A stretch of DNA of 64,000 nucleotides from NCBI RefSeq assembly GCF_000346465.2, contig NC_034011.1, positions 23,076,264 to 23,140,263 of the forward strand, written 5' to 3'. A program made the translations under genes and the position numbers. The first letter of the stretch is position 1; the number at the start of each line of letters is the position of its first letter. Shown in pieces: positions 35,217-46,909 of the stretch. The notes under the pieces are model-generated. The model saw only the letters and a list, made by a program, of their open reading frames with translations. It was not told the DNA's origin and searched no databases. The stretch comes from Prunus persica (taxonomy: Eukaryota; Streptophyta; Magnoliopsida; Rosales; Rosaceae).

Positions 35217-36065
35217 GGCTTAAATGTTGAAATGGTCCCTGTGTTTTATCTTATCGGCCAATTTAGTCCTTGTGTTATTAATTTGGCCAATTTAGTCCCT
35301 GTGTTTGTATCTGTTAACAAATTTGATCCTTTTAGTCAAAATTATGTTAAAACCTTAAAAAAGAACATTTAAAATTAATTTAAAATTTTGTAATTAATTG
35401 TAAAGATTTAAACTCAAATAATAATAATGCTAAAATGATTAAAACTCACACAACCTCAACCTCCAATGGTCTCGATTCTCGTAGGAAAAAAAAAAGGGTT
35501 CTTAGTAGAATTGATGCTTACTCTTTTCTTGCTGCAAATTTTCTTCTATCTTCTGTTTAAGATTTTCTCATACTCTACCCTTCATCTCTCTCTCCTCTCC
35601 GATCCATGGATCTGGATGTCATCGACTTTTGCTACAGCCAGGATGATCAATTGGCGGTAGAGCCGTCAAGCTTACGGTGAATGGCTATGATGATCTTCAT
35701 GATTTGTCAGAGAGAGAGAGAGAGAGAGAGTTGTTGTAGTTTAGGTGGGGTTGGAATGGTGGTGAGGGTGGCTATGGTTTTGGGGTTGGAGTGGTGGTGG
35801 TGATGGTGGCTGGGTTTGGGAGGTGGTTGAGGTGTGTGCGCGAATTGGGGAAGGTGAAATTTAAAAGAAATATATTCCATTTTCAGTTTGAATTAAAAAT
35901 TTTATCATCAATTACATTTTTTTTAAAATTAATTTTATATTTTTAAAGGAATGGACCACATTGACTAACATATACAAACACAAGGACCAAATTGGCCAAA
36001 TTCATAACACGGGGACTAAATTGGCCTATGAGATAAAACACAGGGACCATTTTAACATTTAAGCC
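35217..36065. mobile_element. Mutator-like non-autonomous element (849 bp)
   Basis: The two ends are inverted repeats of about 170 bp (35217-35400 and 35890-36065), both starting GGCTTAAATGTT and sharing the segment ggtccctgtgttttatct. They are flanked by an exact 9-bp direct repeat TTATTAATT (35208-35216 and 36066-36074), the Mutator hallmark. The interior has a GA tract and GGT-rich text and a 25-codon frame beginning at the ATG near 35605 (MDLDVIDFCYSQ), which might be a captured scrap; no transposase is seen. Confidence 0.9.
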
Positions 36066-36074
36066 TTATTAATT

Positions 36075-38370
36075 TTTGAAGTAAAAAGTCCACATTAACT
36101 ATTAACAGCAAAGGATAACCATGGGCCATGGCCCAAAAGAAGATAAGAGATAACTCAGCCAAAAGAAAAAAGACTAAGGACAAGAAATGTAGATTACTAT
36201 TTTACCCCTCATACAGTCGTTACTTTGGTTTATACGGAGAAGCAAACGGAACACACGAGAAGGTGGAGGAAAAAGCCGTGGGTTCTGAAACACAAGAACA
36301 CGTGTAGGACGGAGAGGAAAAGATGGAAGATGTGGCATCCATGCAAATGCAAATGGGCTTCAAAAACACACATGAACACCACGAGAACAGCGCGTGACGA
36401 CCACGTCAATTGTTTCGGAATGTCAGACTCCACCCCGCGTTACGTGGAAAAACGTCACCTGATTTTATTTTTATTTTTCTCTCCGCTCCGTCACAATTTT
36501 AACTCCTAAATTTTAGGAGGCTGTTTATGCAATACCGCTCTTGGTTGGGTGGGGGGTGGGTCTATCATCTATGGGCGCTTTCTCATCAAACCCAGGACCC
36601 AGCCGCTACTACTTTTGTTCTTCTCATTTTATTTATTTATTTATTGCATAATGCGTGCCATAAAAATTCAAGCACACAATATTTTGGTTATCATTGAATA
36701 CAAAATTTAGTGTTACATTAGAAAAATGTGTTGACTCTGTTGATTAATACTTTACTAAGGTTCAATGTATTGACTTATCTTTGGTTCTTACATGCATCTG
36801 TGTTTCCAGCTGCTTTTTCTTTTTCTCTCTTTCACATCTTGATTTTGTTGGCTCATTATGTCTCTCCTTCCCTAATTAGGTGTATTTGTTTTTATCGGTG
36901 AAATTCAACCGTATCGTTGAGTTTTTTATTTTCTTAATATGTTTATATGTAAGATAAATTTAGCCTACCTTATCCGTTCCTAACCGTAGACCACTGGCAT
37001 AGATGGTAACAACTCTACCATTGAGCTAAAACTCCACTGGCAGTTGTGTCTTTCTCGATCATGTTTCGTTTTTTTCCCCTCTTATGGGTATGTTAACTGG
37101 AAGATAATTTTAGAAATTCAAGACTGCATGATTTTAGAAGGATTGTATCCATCATGATTGGGTTTTAATTTCTCAATCCTGAATGAATTTCATGACCCAA
37201 AAACTATAACAAAATTGATTATATGGTCCAGCAAAAGAAATGATTAAATGTTTCCAGTAATTCAAAGTTTGTAAGGGTCGGCCCAGAAAGGTGATTTCCT
37301 TTTGGGCTTTTTCTTTGTTTCTCTTTTTCGTTAGATAGGGCCCCTTTAAATGTCTTACAGATTGTTTCATATAATTCACTGGAGAAAGACAGTATATTAT
37401 TTATAAGGCTGGGCCCAGAAAGCCACTATCTTCAGTCTTCCATCCTCCATAAAAAACAGAATTTCCTATTTTAACTAAATATTAAAAATGTTAAACATAC
37501 TAACAGAAGGGGTGTGACTGTAACAAATGAAACCTGTATGGTCTGAGTCTGACTGTAATTATGCCAAATCTTAGGGGGTGTAACTAAATTTTTTATTTTT
37601 ATTTTTATTTTCTGTTACAACCTTGTAACTAGTATTTTGTATTATTTGATGTCAATAATTTTAGAGTCATTAACTTTCTTCTATCAATTTTGTTCATTAA
37701 ATATCAAAGTCTTACTTGTTAAAAAATGGACAAATGTTCGGTGTTTACAATATTGTACCATTTCTCTAAAAGATACGAGACTTATTTATATTGATGAATT
37801 TTAATTTTTATGTCTAAAAAAATGATACATAAAGTGATGCAATAATGTGATCCTTCTAGCAATGTCTTAAAAGATAATGAAATCCATCTCTTGCGTAAAT
37901 GAACATAATATTTGACCAACACAATTTGGTGAAAGTTTTATGATGTGTACATTTCAATATTTCACTTTAGTAAATTGGCCGATGTTGTATCGATGATTCC
38001 AATATGATGATGGAGGCTCCACCGTCATAAAACCTTATAGAGTCGGATATTGGGGTTTAGAAAGCATAATTGGACAGCGCCTATTGAAGAGAAAAAAAAG
38101 AAGAAGAAAAGGATTGAAAGCAACCAAAAAAAAAAAAAAAAACATCAGTCGAGAAAAACTTAATTGCAACGCGATAATATTATTTGCTATCCTCAACCAA
38201 CAAGCTACGTTTGTCCTAAAAAAAAAAAAAGCCCTTACTCTACGCTATGTATATACAAAAGAGTGCAAGTTTGCATGCTCATCAGCTGCATTTGGTTTTA
38301 TATGTTTCTCTATTTCTGTCGAAAAGTATATATTTTTTCTGTTACTTCTCTGTTAAGTGTATCCAATGCT
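36075..38370. other. Intergenic with tRNA-like scrap
   Basis: No gene. Around 36990-37045 the minus strand holds a tRNA A-box-like text (tagctcaatggtagag), but the fold and B box are lacking, so it is a SINE or tRNA relic at most. Other frames are chance. Confidence 0.5.
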
Positions 38371-38375
38371 TATTC

Positions 38376-38802
38376 CATATGGATACTTGTTCTGAAATCG
38401 GTGTTCGTAAACCTAATCCTAAATATGTTTATCATGCATTAGTTTTATCCTCTACTGATGATACTGTTGAGCTTACATCTTTTTCACACGCTAATAAGCA
38501 TAAGGAGTGGTGTCTTGCCATAGCAGATAAGTTTAAAGCTCTCCTTCGTGCTAGGACTTGGACTTTAGTCTCTCATACTCCCACTACGAATGTGTTGCCG
38601 AACAACTGATTTTTTCATGTTAAGCAGAATTATGATGACACTCTTCAGCGTTATAAGGCTCGCTTGGTGGCCAATGCCTTTCATCAGAAGCCGGGCCTTA
38701 ACTATGGTGAAATCTTTAGTCCTGTTGTTAATCATTCTACTATTCACCTTATCTTGGCTCTTTTTGTGCAGTTTAGTTGGCCCGTTTGTCAGTGGGTGAG
38801 AA
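38376..38802 (+). pseudogene. Ty1/copia reverse transcriptase relic
   Basis: Reads as the N-terminal part of a copia reverse transcriptase: EWCLAIADKFKALLRARTWTL, then after a stop and a shift RYKARLVANAFHQKPGLNYG, EIFSPVVNHSTI and LFVQFSWPVCQ. The usual next motif (LDV) is missing because the homology ends abruptly at about 38802, where a LURP-one-related gene fragment begins. It carries a stop after VLPNN. Non-functional. Confidence 0.8.
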
Positions 38803-38811
38803 ACTAAAGAC

Positions 38812-39087
38812 ATGTCGTATGCGGTGCAGGTGCCGGCAGCTGGGCTGAGCACTCAGCCAATGGCGAACCCAGTGATGATGGTCAGCCCATAGTTCCACGC
38901 AACATACTCGGTGGATTTGGCGATCACTGAGAAGATAATGAGCTTCAAGGAAGGTGCCTTCACAGTCTCCGATGTCAACGACAATCTCATGTTCAAGATC
39001 AAAGACTCCTTGTTCAGCCTTCACGACTGCAGTGTTTTGATTGACGGCGCATACACCCCTATGTTTCTGCTTTCATCAAAATTTTAA
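38812..39087 (+). pseudogene. LURP-one-related (LOR) gene fragment
   Basis: From ATG at 38812 the frame reads MSYAVQVPAAGLSTQPMANP, then VMMVSP, an internal TAG where family members have a Gln-type codon, then VDLAITEKIMSFKEGAFTVS, DVNDNLMFKIKDSLFSLHD and a stop at 39085. This is the N-terminal exon of a LURP-one-related protein (tubby-like beta-barrel fold, DUF567). Only the first part is present. It is directly joined to the copia relic upstream, so it may be a captured or translocated piece. Confidence 0.75.
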
Positions 39088-39175
39088 ACATAACCAAAAT
39101 AGTCATGGCATCGACGGATAAAGAAATCGCAATAGGCATGCTTGAAAACAATCTCAGTGTGTGTGAGTAACCATG

Positions 39176-39223
39176 TGCTCTAATACCAACTGTTAGATTT
39201 TCTATATAAGTGTTCATGATCTT
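39176..39223 (-). mobile_element. Copia-type LTR edge with primer-binding site
   Basis: On the minus strand the text runs ...ATCTAACA, GT, then TGGTATTAGAGCAC, close to the initiator-Met tRNA primer-binding site (TGGTATCAGAGC) of copia elements. The LTR itself would continue to the right, through 44490-44925, after removal of the large insertion at 39224-44489. There, a TATA-like CCCTATATAAGC on the minus strand (about 44700) would be its promoter. The far LTR end is not fixed. Confidence 0.45.
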
Positions 39224-39794
39224 TGACAGGACCCGCCCCGAATTTTCCCAAAACCAGAGACGAATCCTGTGAAAATTCTGACATCACCCCGATGCCGGGC
39301 CCATTTACTAAGGACCGAGACTTTCTACCGAAATTTCGGCAGAGTCTCCCTTGTAAATTGAACATTTCCCAAAATTTCAACATGCATTAAACACATTTAA
39401 TATAACCTAACCGGTAGCATGCACAATGTAACAACATGCAATTCACATTAACGGCCTTCGGCCTTCCGATAATTCGAAGCAAACAACCAACCACGCTATC
39501 AAGTCAATTAACACCTTAAACAAGACAAACAATAAATAAATTCAATCACACTTAAGAATGTCAAAGCAATCCACTACATTTAATTTTCCCAACATCCAAC
39601 ATACGAGGTTTTAACCTCCTAACACAAACACATCTCGTTCTCACTCAAATAGCAGGACCAACAACAAGGTCTGCATCATACTCAATAATACACAAGCACT
39701 ACCCTAGGCTGCCTACGCACCCTTATTGAGAGATCAAGTCACACGTAGTTTTTTCTACAAAATCTTGATTCCAATCTCCCCAATAATCTCATAA

Positions 39795-40372
39795 TTTCCC
39801 CATATGCTGGAAATTCCGATGCCACGTATGGGGTCTGTCATCCCGCCTGAAAATCCTACACCACGGGTGACCTGACAATCACATAATATCACAATATCTC
39901 CTCATACGCCGGAACTACCAACACCACGTATGGGGCCTGTCTGCACGCCGGAAAATTCTACGCCACGTGGGACCTCATCATCATATCACATAATCTTCCT
40001 ATAAGCTGGAACTACCAACGCCACTTATGGGGTCTGTCAACACACAGAATAACCTACGCCACTTGTGACCTCAACATAATGTCACAATATCTCCTTATAC
40101 GCCGGAACTACCAACGCCACGTATGGGGCCTGTCCGCACGCTGGAAAATCCTACTCCACGTGGGACCTCATCATCATATCACATAATCTCCCCATACGCC
40201 GGAATTACCAATGCCACGTATGGGGTCTGTCAACACGCCGGATAACCTACGCCACGTGTGACCTCAACATAATATCACAATATCTCCCTATACGCCGGAA
40301 CTACCAACGCCACGTATGGGGCCTGTCCGCACGCCGAATAACCTAAGCCACGTGGGACCTAACAATCACAGG
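39795..40372. repeat. Tandem array in the outer LTR, about six units of 97-103 bp
   Basis: Each unit contains variants of catacgccggaactacca, gccacgtatggggcctgtc and cgccacgtgggacct. Units begin near 39799, 39902, 40001, 40096, 40193 and 40290. Several hold CACGTG, the plant G-box core. Confidence 0.9.
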
Positions 40373-40551
40373 GTGGTACTTAGGGTAGTACGTTTAGCAC
40401 TTCAAACAGATATACTCTCAATTATCTAAATTAATAATAGAGGTAATCTCAATTTAGTGATACCAGTCTATAGTAGACTGCAACGTAATTTAATCAGGAA
40501 AATAATGTTATTTTTAGACCAACGATCATGCACATAAACATAAATTTCATA

Positions 40552-43011
40552 TGTAACACCCCGACTCCAAATTTAATCCCTTATTTAAATTATTTAAGTG
40601 AAATTACAAATTTACCCTTGGGGTAAGGGTATTTTGGTCATTCTCTTATCTGAAAGGAGTTTGGGGCAGTGACTAATATTTTTGGGAAGATCGTACTGAG
40701 ATGAGTCTGTAGACACGTAGTAGGCTCAATTTGGAGTTAAAACGAAGATGTTACGAGCAAAACAAGTTCAGTGGCAAAACCGTAAATATTTTGAAATGAG
40801 ATTTTTTTATAAAAATCAGATTCTCTCTCTCTCTCTCTCCCTGCACAAAAACAGCCCTCTGTTACTGTTCATCGCGGTGGTTTTTGGGCCACCACCGTCG
40901 TATCCGGCCACCACTTGGGGTGGCACCGGTCCCAAAAGAACCGTGCCATCTTCCTCTTCCCATCCCGACCAATCTCAGCCACTGGAACCACCTATGCTCG
41001 CCGGAAAATGCAAAAATCCGACCGGTTTTAACCCAAAATTCAAGGAGCTCGATCTCTCTCCTCCGGCCACCGATTCAAACGAGTAAGGTATGGATTTCTA
41101 CCTATTTTCCATGCTCTAGCTGATGGTTGAGTATGATTGCATCGATTTTGAGCGTAGGTAATTCGATTTACGAATTGAAATTCGGCCGATTTTGGGATTG
41201 CAATTACAGCCACTTCCGATCAGTTTTTGGGGTAGGTCCAAGAACAAAAGTGGCTCCAAATAGGGTGTTATACCTAGGGTAGGAGTTTGGAGCCGTGGTT
41301 TTGAGATTTCTCGGTAACGCGTTATCGCTTTGGGCACCCAGCGCTGCCGGCGCGTGTGGCGGAGTGTGGGCGAGGGTAGTGAAGTGGCACTATGTCTCGA
41401 TGAGATCCTTAGGTTGTCACGAGTGCGTAGGATTTCGCGGATCTCAATTCGGACGTCGTTTGACTATCGAACGGATATCGCCTATTGTGCGTTATCCGAG
41501 TTCGATAGATTGGGACCGTTGGATGGTCTTGAATTTAATATATGTTAATCTAGGTATTTTTAGGATTGTGTAGGAATTCACGGATCGTGAATCGGAGCCT
41601 CGGATGTTCCGATTTAATAATTTAAAGTTTATGTTTTATATTAACCGTCAAATCGTGCGATCGTGAGTGATCTGACCATCCGATCTGAGCCAAACTCGCA
41701 GGACGAGTGTCCTATACCTCGTAGAACCCATAGGAACTTTCGGATCGGAATTTGGAGGTCGTGGGCCCATTTGACCAGGGTTAGGGTAGTTTGACCCTTG
41801 GTTGACCGTGAGTCTCCCGGAGTAATCTCACCTTCCCAGGGGGATTATCGGGTGCTAGACTATTGTCGAGATTTACACAATATTAGAATTAATATATATA
41901 TTTATATACGTTTGTAAAGGTATAAAAGGAGTCTAGAATGTCAGTTTGAAGTGCTATACGCACTACCTTAGGTACCTCCTCGGATTTTGGTTACACTACA
42001 AGCACCACCCTGTGAAAGTTAGGTCCCACGTGGCGTAGGTTATCCGGCGTGCGGACAGGCCCCATACGTGGCATTAGTAGTATCGGCGTATAGGGAGATA
42101 TGTGATATGATATGCAGGTCTTGCTTGGCGTAGGTTAGCCAGTATGGGGAGATCTTGTGATATTATGTTGAGGTCGCACGTGACGTAGGTTATCCAGCGT
42201 GTCGACAGACCCCATACGTGGCGTTGGTTGTACCGGCGTATGGGAAGATATGTGATATGATATGCAGGTCTCGCGTGGCGTAGGTTATCCGGCTTTGAGA
42301 CAGGCCCCATACGTGGCGTTAGTTGTACCGGCTTATGGGGAGATATTCTGATAGTATAGTATGGTCGCACGTGGCGTAGGTTATCCGGCTTGTTGACAGG
42401 CCCCATACGTGGCGTTGGTTGTATCGGTGTATGGGGAGATTATGTGAAATACAGAGAAATGAATAAAGGTATTACCTATGTGTGGAATTGGGTTTTAAGG
42501 AAGAACTACGTGTGGCTTGATCCCTCAGTGAGGGTACGTAGGCAGCCTAAGGTTATTAGGTGCAGCCGCGGACATAGATGTGATTGTGTTAGGAGGCTAA
42601 AACCTCGTATGTTGAAATTGAAAAAGTTAGATGATGTATGTTGAAATTTAGTAGTCATATTTTATATTTGAATTTATCGTTTGCCTTGTTTAAGGCATGA
42701 ATTGATTTGCTAGCATGCTTGGTAGTTGAGAATTATAGGAAGGCCGAAGGCCGTTTATGTGAATTGCATGAAATTATATTGTGCATGTTGCCAGTTGTGT
42801 TTATTAAATGTGTTTTTATGCAGGTTGTAATTTTGGGAAATGTTCAATTTACAGGGGAGACTCTGCTGAAATTTCGGCAGAAAGTCTCGTACCTTTATTC
42901 CATTTTGGGAAAAATGGTATAATTTTAGAAGTGGGCCCGACATCGGGGTGATGTCGGGAATTTTCACAGGATTCGCCTCGGGTTTTGGGAAATTCGGGGC
43001 GGGTCCTTTCA
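40552..43011 (+). mobile_element. Solo-LTR-like element, inner, nested in the outer one
   Basis: Starts TGTAACACCCCGACTCC (40552) and ends GGCGGGTCCTTTCA (43011), the same terminal text as the outer element but in opposite orientation. Flanks are TCATA (40547-40551) and TCGTA (43012-43016), one mismatch, consistent with decay of a methylated CpG in the original duplication. It carries its own array (42010-42440) and a CT tract near 40821. Open frames inside (for example 40748-41086) are discussed in the findings. Confidence 0.82.
42010..42440. repeat. Tandem array in the inner LTR
   Basis: Four to five units of about 100 bp, the reverse-complement version of the array at 39795-40372 (ggccccatacgtggc, cggcgtatggggaga, cacgtggcgtaggttatcc). 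Confidence 0.85.
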
Positions 43012-44925
43012 TCGTAAAGATCCTAGAACAATTTAAATATTATTTAACGCTTGTTTTCACATAAATTTCATAAAATACTTTATTTAGGATCAAATAATAT
43101 TAATTAATGAAAAGTAACAACCTCTAAGGAAAATCCTAAGTAGAATCAATTTTCAATTTAACCTCAAATAACAATTTAAATTCGATAAAAGGTTATCCTA
43201 ATACCTTCCGAAGGGTGAAACTGCCTCGGAAGACTCATGGCCAACCGAGGGGTCCAACTACCCCAACTTGGTCCAACGGGCCCACAGGGCCCATGACCCC
43301 CAAATTCCAATCCGAAAGTTCCTATAGGTTCCACAAGATTTAGGATACACGTCCTGCAAGTTTGGTCTGGATCGGACGGTTGGATCGCTCACGATCGCAC
43401 GATCGGACTGTTATTAGGAACCTAGCCCTAGGGTTGGCATTTTCAGAGTATCCGGGACTCCGTTTTACCATATGTCGAATCTCATACGATCCTAAGAATG
43501 TATAGATTAACATATATTAAATTCAAGACTATCCAACGGTTCAAACCTATCAAATCTGGATAACATACAATAGGCGAAATCCGTTCGGTGTTCGAACGTC
43601 AATCAAATTGGAATCTGAGCACACGTACGTGCTCGGGACAACAAGTGGATTGCATCAGGACACAATGACCCTTCTACAGTGCCCACGCGCCGCCACACGC
43701 GTTGGTAGTGAGTGAGTGTCCAAAGCGATTACGCATAACCAGAAAATCTCAAAACCACAGCTCAAGACTCCTACCATAGGTATAACACCCTATTTGGAAC
43801 CACTTTTGTTATTGAACTTACCCCAAAAACTGACCGAAAGTGGCCGAAATCTCGATCCTAAAACCGGTCGAAATCCAATTTGAAAATCAAGCTACCTACG
43901 CTAGGAATTGATCGAATCCTACCCAACAGGCAGCTAGAGCATGAAAAGTAGGTGAGAAATCATACCTCATTCATCGAAATTGGTGGCCAGAGGAGGGAGA
44001 ACGACGTCGGAGAAGTTCGAATGAAACCAGCCGCTTCTTCTCCATTTTCTGGCGAAATTACGACGGCTGGCGGCGGGGCCTGGCTGGGGTTGGAAGAGGA
44101 TGGTGGCCCGGTCATTTTGGTACCGGCCCCGTTGACATTGGTGGTGGGATGAGAGAACGGCCGGCCAAAACGTAGCCAGCTGCTGCTGTCGCACAAGAGA
44201 GGAGAGAGAGAGAGAGAACCAGATTTTTATCAAACCCTTTTTGCAATATTTACAATTATACCACTGAGGGTATTTTGATCGTATCTCTCTCGTGACAACT
44301 CCGATTCGAGCCCACCACGTGTCTATGAGCTCGTCTCGCCGTGCTCTACGTAAAGGTACAGTCGAAATTCTCAAATTTCTTCCCGGTCAAAAAGTCAACT
44401 TTAAACCTAATAAAATATTCTATGGACAAAATGGTATTTTCTCTGAATAAATTAGTATTTACTAATTTATTTAGGACTGGGTCGTTACAATCTTTCATAC
44501 AACCTGAATTAAATAAAAGACATACCTGGCGTCATCTTCCTTGCATACACAATTTCAGAACTTATTCAATTGCGCAGTAGCAACTTTGGCAAAAGACATG
44601 AACAACTCAGAACTTCTGCTCTCTCACAGAAACTGTTTCAGTTCTCTCTTTATGATGAGATTAGGTTTAGAGAACATATCTGACGAGAGCAGGGTCTTAA
44701 GCTTATATAGGGCTACGTCAAGTCGTCTCTACTCATCACCGAGGGCCGACTTGATTAATACTCTAAGCCCATCAAACAACGGTTCACGCAGAAAGAAATA
44801 AATAGGACCCATTTAATTGACTTCAAAACTTTCTATATTTCACAAAGTCTTGGACTCCAAAATATAACCTAATTTAATCCCCTATCAAATTTGATATAAT
44901 TTAATATCTAATGCACTGATTTGAA

Positions 44926-45149
44926 TTGGAATATAACTGCGACCAATTACGGTGGCAGCCAACTTGGCACCCTTGAGAGAATAAAAACGCTAAAACGAGG
45001 CGGTTGATTTAAGAACATTTTGATGCAAATGTCGACTAGGTTCTAACTGTTGAGCCCCCCCGTATTCAAGACGAAGATACATACAACAAAAAACTTACAT
45101 AGATTAAAGTTTCTTCCTTTACAACCAACAAGAGAGTGAGAGAGAAAAG
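44926..45149. other. Intergenic, nothing recognised
   Basis: AT-rich sequence between a probable copia LTR scrap and a segmental duplication. No gene. Confidence 0.4.
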
Positions 45150-46450
45150 AAAAAAGCTTTCTAAAATAACAATATTGGGCTGAGAGCCAACATTGTGATG
45201 GGCTACCATTGAATTTGCCAACAGAGCTTGTTATTTGTAGAAATGGCCCCCTCACCCACAAACCCTTAATTACAATATGTTTGATTTAGGTTTGGATATT
45301 GGGCTGACATTTTGTTGGTGAAAAGTTAACAATTTGTACGTGAGGGAGAATCAGGATGTTCATTCTTCTTTCTTCTTGTGATACTTTGCGTGGGAAACAT
45401 ATTTGGTGGGTTTTTTTTTGTTTTGTTTTTTTAATCAAATTGAAACTTCAACGGTACAATCAAAGACATCAATAAGAAATCTAAAATACCAATCTCAAGA
45501 GGGCAACAAACTAACGTATTAAAAGCAAAACTAACGCAGACAAAAGCCGCACTAAAACTGCTAGCCCATATCACCACAATTAGTTATAAGCCCAAACAAA
45601 GCCCACAAACCCAATATAACCAAAACCCTAAATCAACCCATGCGCCTAAACAAACTCTACCACCACCACCACCTGAAGAAGAGCTGTTGCGGCCATACCC
45701 ACCACCGCATCCATAACAGATCTGGAAAAAATATGATTTACAACGATCTACTTGCGCATAAGAGTGAACAAATAAATGAAAACAATAACTTTGCCAAAGA
45801 ACAATTGGGTGATTTGCAGCTACCTTGGTCAAAAACGATGTAGAATCAAATTTAAAGAACATGAGCGGCGTCAGGGAGCGAATTTTGGGAGTAGGATTTG
45901 ATTGAGAACATAGAATAAAAGGAGTGATGAGGAACTTCAATCTAACCATGGCTTAGAAGAAACCACCACAAGAGGCTTTTTATTCAAACCGCCCCAGTAG
46001 ACTTATTCACTAACCTAAAAGGAAAAGACGATAAGAGAGGAGGATGAGGAGCAGTGACACTTCTTCCTCCTCCTCCTTTTATGGAATTTTTCTTTAAAAC
46101 TCACAGAAAGGGAGAGCGGCTAGAATTGGCTACAAACTACAAACTACAATACCTGTTTGGGCCTAAATACAATGTTTTTATTGTCTGTGGTTACTTGGTC
46201 AACATTACCAGAAGGCAGTTTTTGAAAATAGAAACTGGGACTTGGGTTTGCTCTTTATGATCATTATCACTATTTCATGATTTCAATGAACCACAAGTTT
46301 TTTTTTTGGGTGGGAGGGGTTAAAATATTATCTTGGTCACTATGGAAAAGTAAAAGGACTGGCGTTCCAAAGTGCCTAAAGGAATAGTTCTTCGGACTTC
46401 CTTTGCTTTCTTTTGCTGCAATGTTGAGAATTAAAGAGAACCTATTGTTT
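45150..46450. repeat. Segmental duplication shared with 63160-63590
   Basis: Two blocks here (about 45155-45410 and 46190-46450) match 63165-63590 in the same order and orientation, with shared words such as ttggtcaacattaccagaag and gatttcaatgaacca. The 63-kb copy lacks the piece between them. Confidence 0.8.
45411..46187 (-). mobile_element. About 775-bp insertion with A-rich end on the minus strand
   Basis: Present in this copy of the duplication but not in the 63-kb copy. Its left edge is a T-rich tract (A tail on the minus strand), suggesting retroposition. It contains a minus-strand frame at 45949-45584 (121 aa, with a Gly-rich stretch) that I cannot assign. Confidence 0.45.
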
Positions 46451-46589
46451 TCGTGAAACATGCAACACCCAACAAAGAAAAAGTAAAAGAAAAGGTAGGA
46501 ATAAAGTATATGATCGAGATGGTGAAAGCTTGAAGCAACCGCGGAAAAAGATGAAGATTCTTCAAAATAAATAAGGCATTTTCATCTTA

Positions 46590-46909
46590 GAGTATCTCTA
46601 AAGGAGATGTCAAATGCAAAATGTTAAATTTAAATTTGATGGCTTATGTGGCAATTTGACACTTTGAAAAAAATTTAACTCAACCTAAAATGCCAAATAT
46701 CATATTATTTTATTATATTTTTAAAAGCAAATGGGAGTAAAAAATATTAAAAAAATATTAGACATCAAGCTTTTTGATATGTTATTTTTGACATCTCTTC
46801 CGGCTTTCAAATCTATGTAAGATAAACTACTCGATTAGAGCAACTTTAACCTTCAATTTTTATCATTTTATGTCCATGTGACAATTTGGCATATCAATTA
46901 GAGATGCTC
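46590..46909. mobile_element. MITE with gagtatctc / gagatgctc ends
   Basis: The ends are inverted repeats (gagtatctctaa at 46590, ttagagatgctc ending 46909) flanked by TTA and TAA. About 320 bp, non-coding. The same end motif occurs again near 47700. It resembles the PIF/Harbinger-type ends of the OMT insertion. Confidence 0.55.

Larger units (their letters stand above)
39224..44489 (-). mobile_element. Solo-LTR-like element, outer, interrupted by a related element
   Basis: On the minus strand it begins TGTAACGACCCAG (44489) and ends GGCGGGTCCTGTCA (39224), giving TG...CA ends. An exact 5-bp flanking duplication ATCTT is present (39219-39223 and 44490-44494). About 2.8 kb of its own sequence (44489-43012 and 40551-39224) is split by a 2.46-kb relative inserted in the opposite orientation. 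No gag-pol or second LTR is seen, so a solo LTR (or a non-autonomous element) is the best reading. It holds an array of six units of about 100 bp at 39795-40372. Confidence 0.85.

Noticed and set aside
36990..37045. tRNA gene on the minus strand
   Set aside because: Only an A-box-like word is present; no B box, no cloverleaf, no acceptor pairing.
38084..38609. Overlapping Lys-rich and Ser/Tyr-rich frames before the copia relic
   Set aside because: The first is a poly-A translation; the part after 38376 is the RT relic already listed.
39795..40372. CRISPR-like array
   Set aside because: Plant nuclear DNA; the units are diverged 100-bp LTR repeats without constant short repeats and unique spacers.
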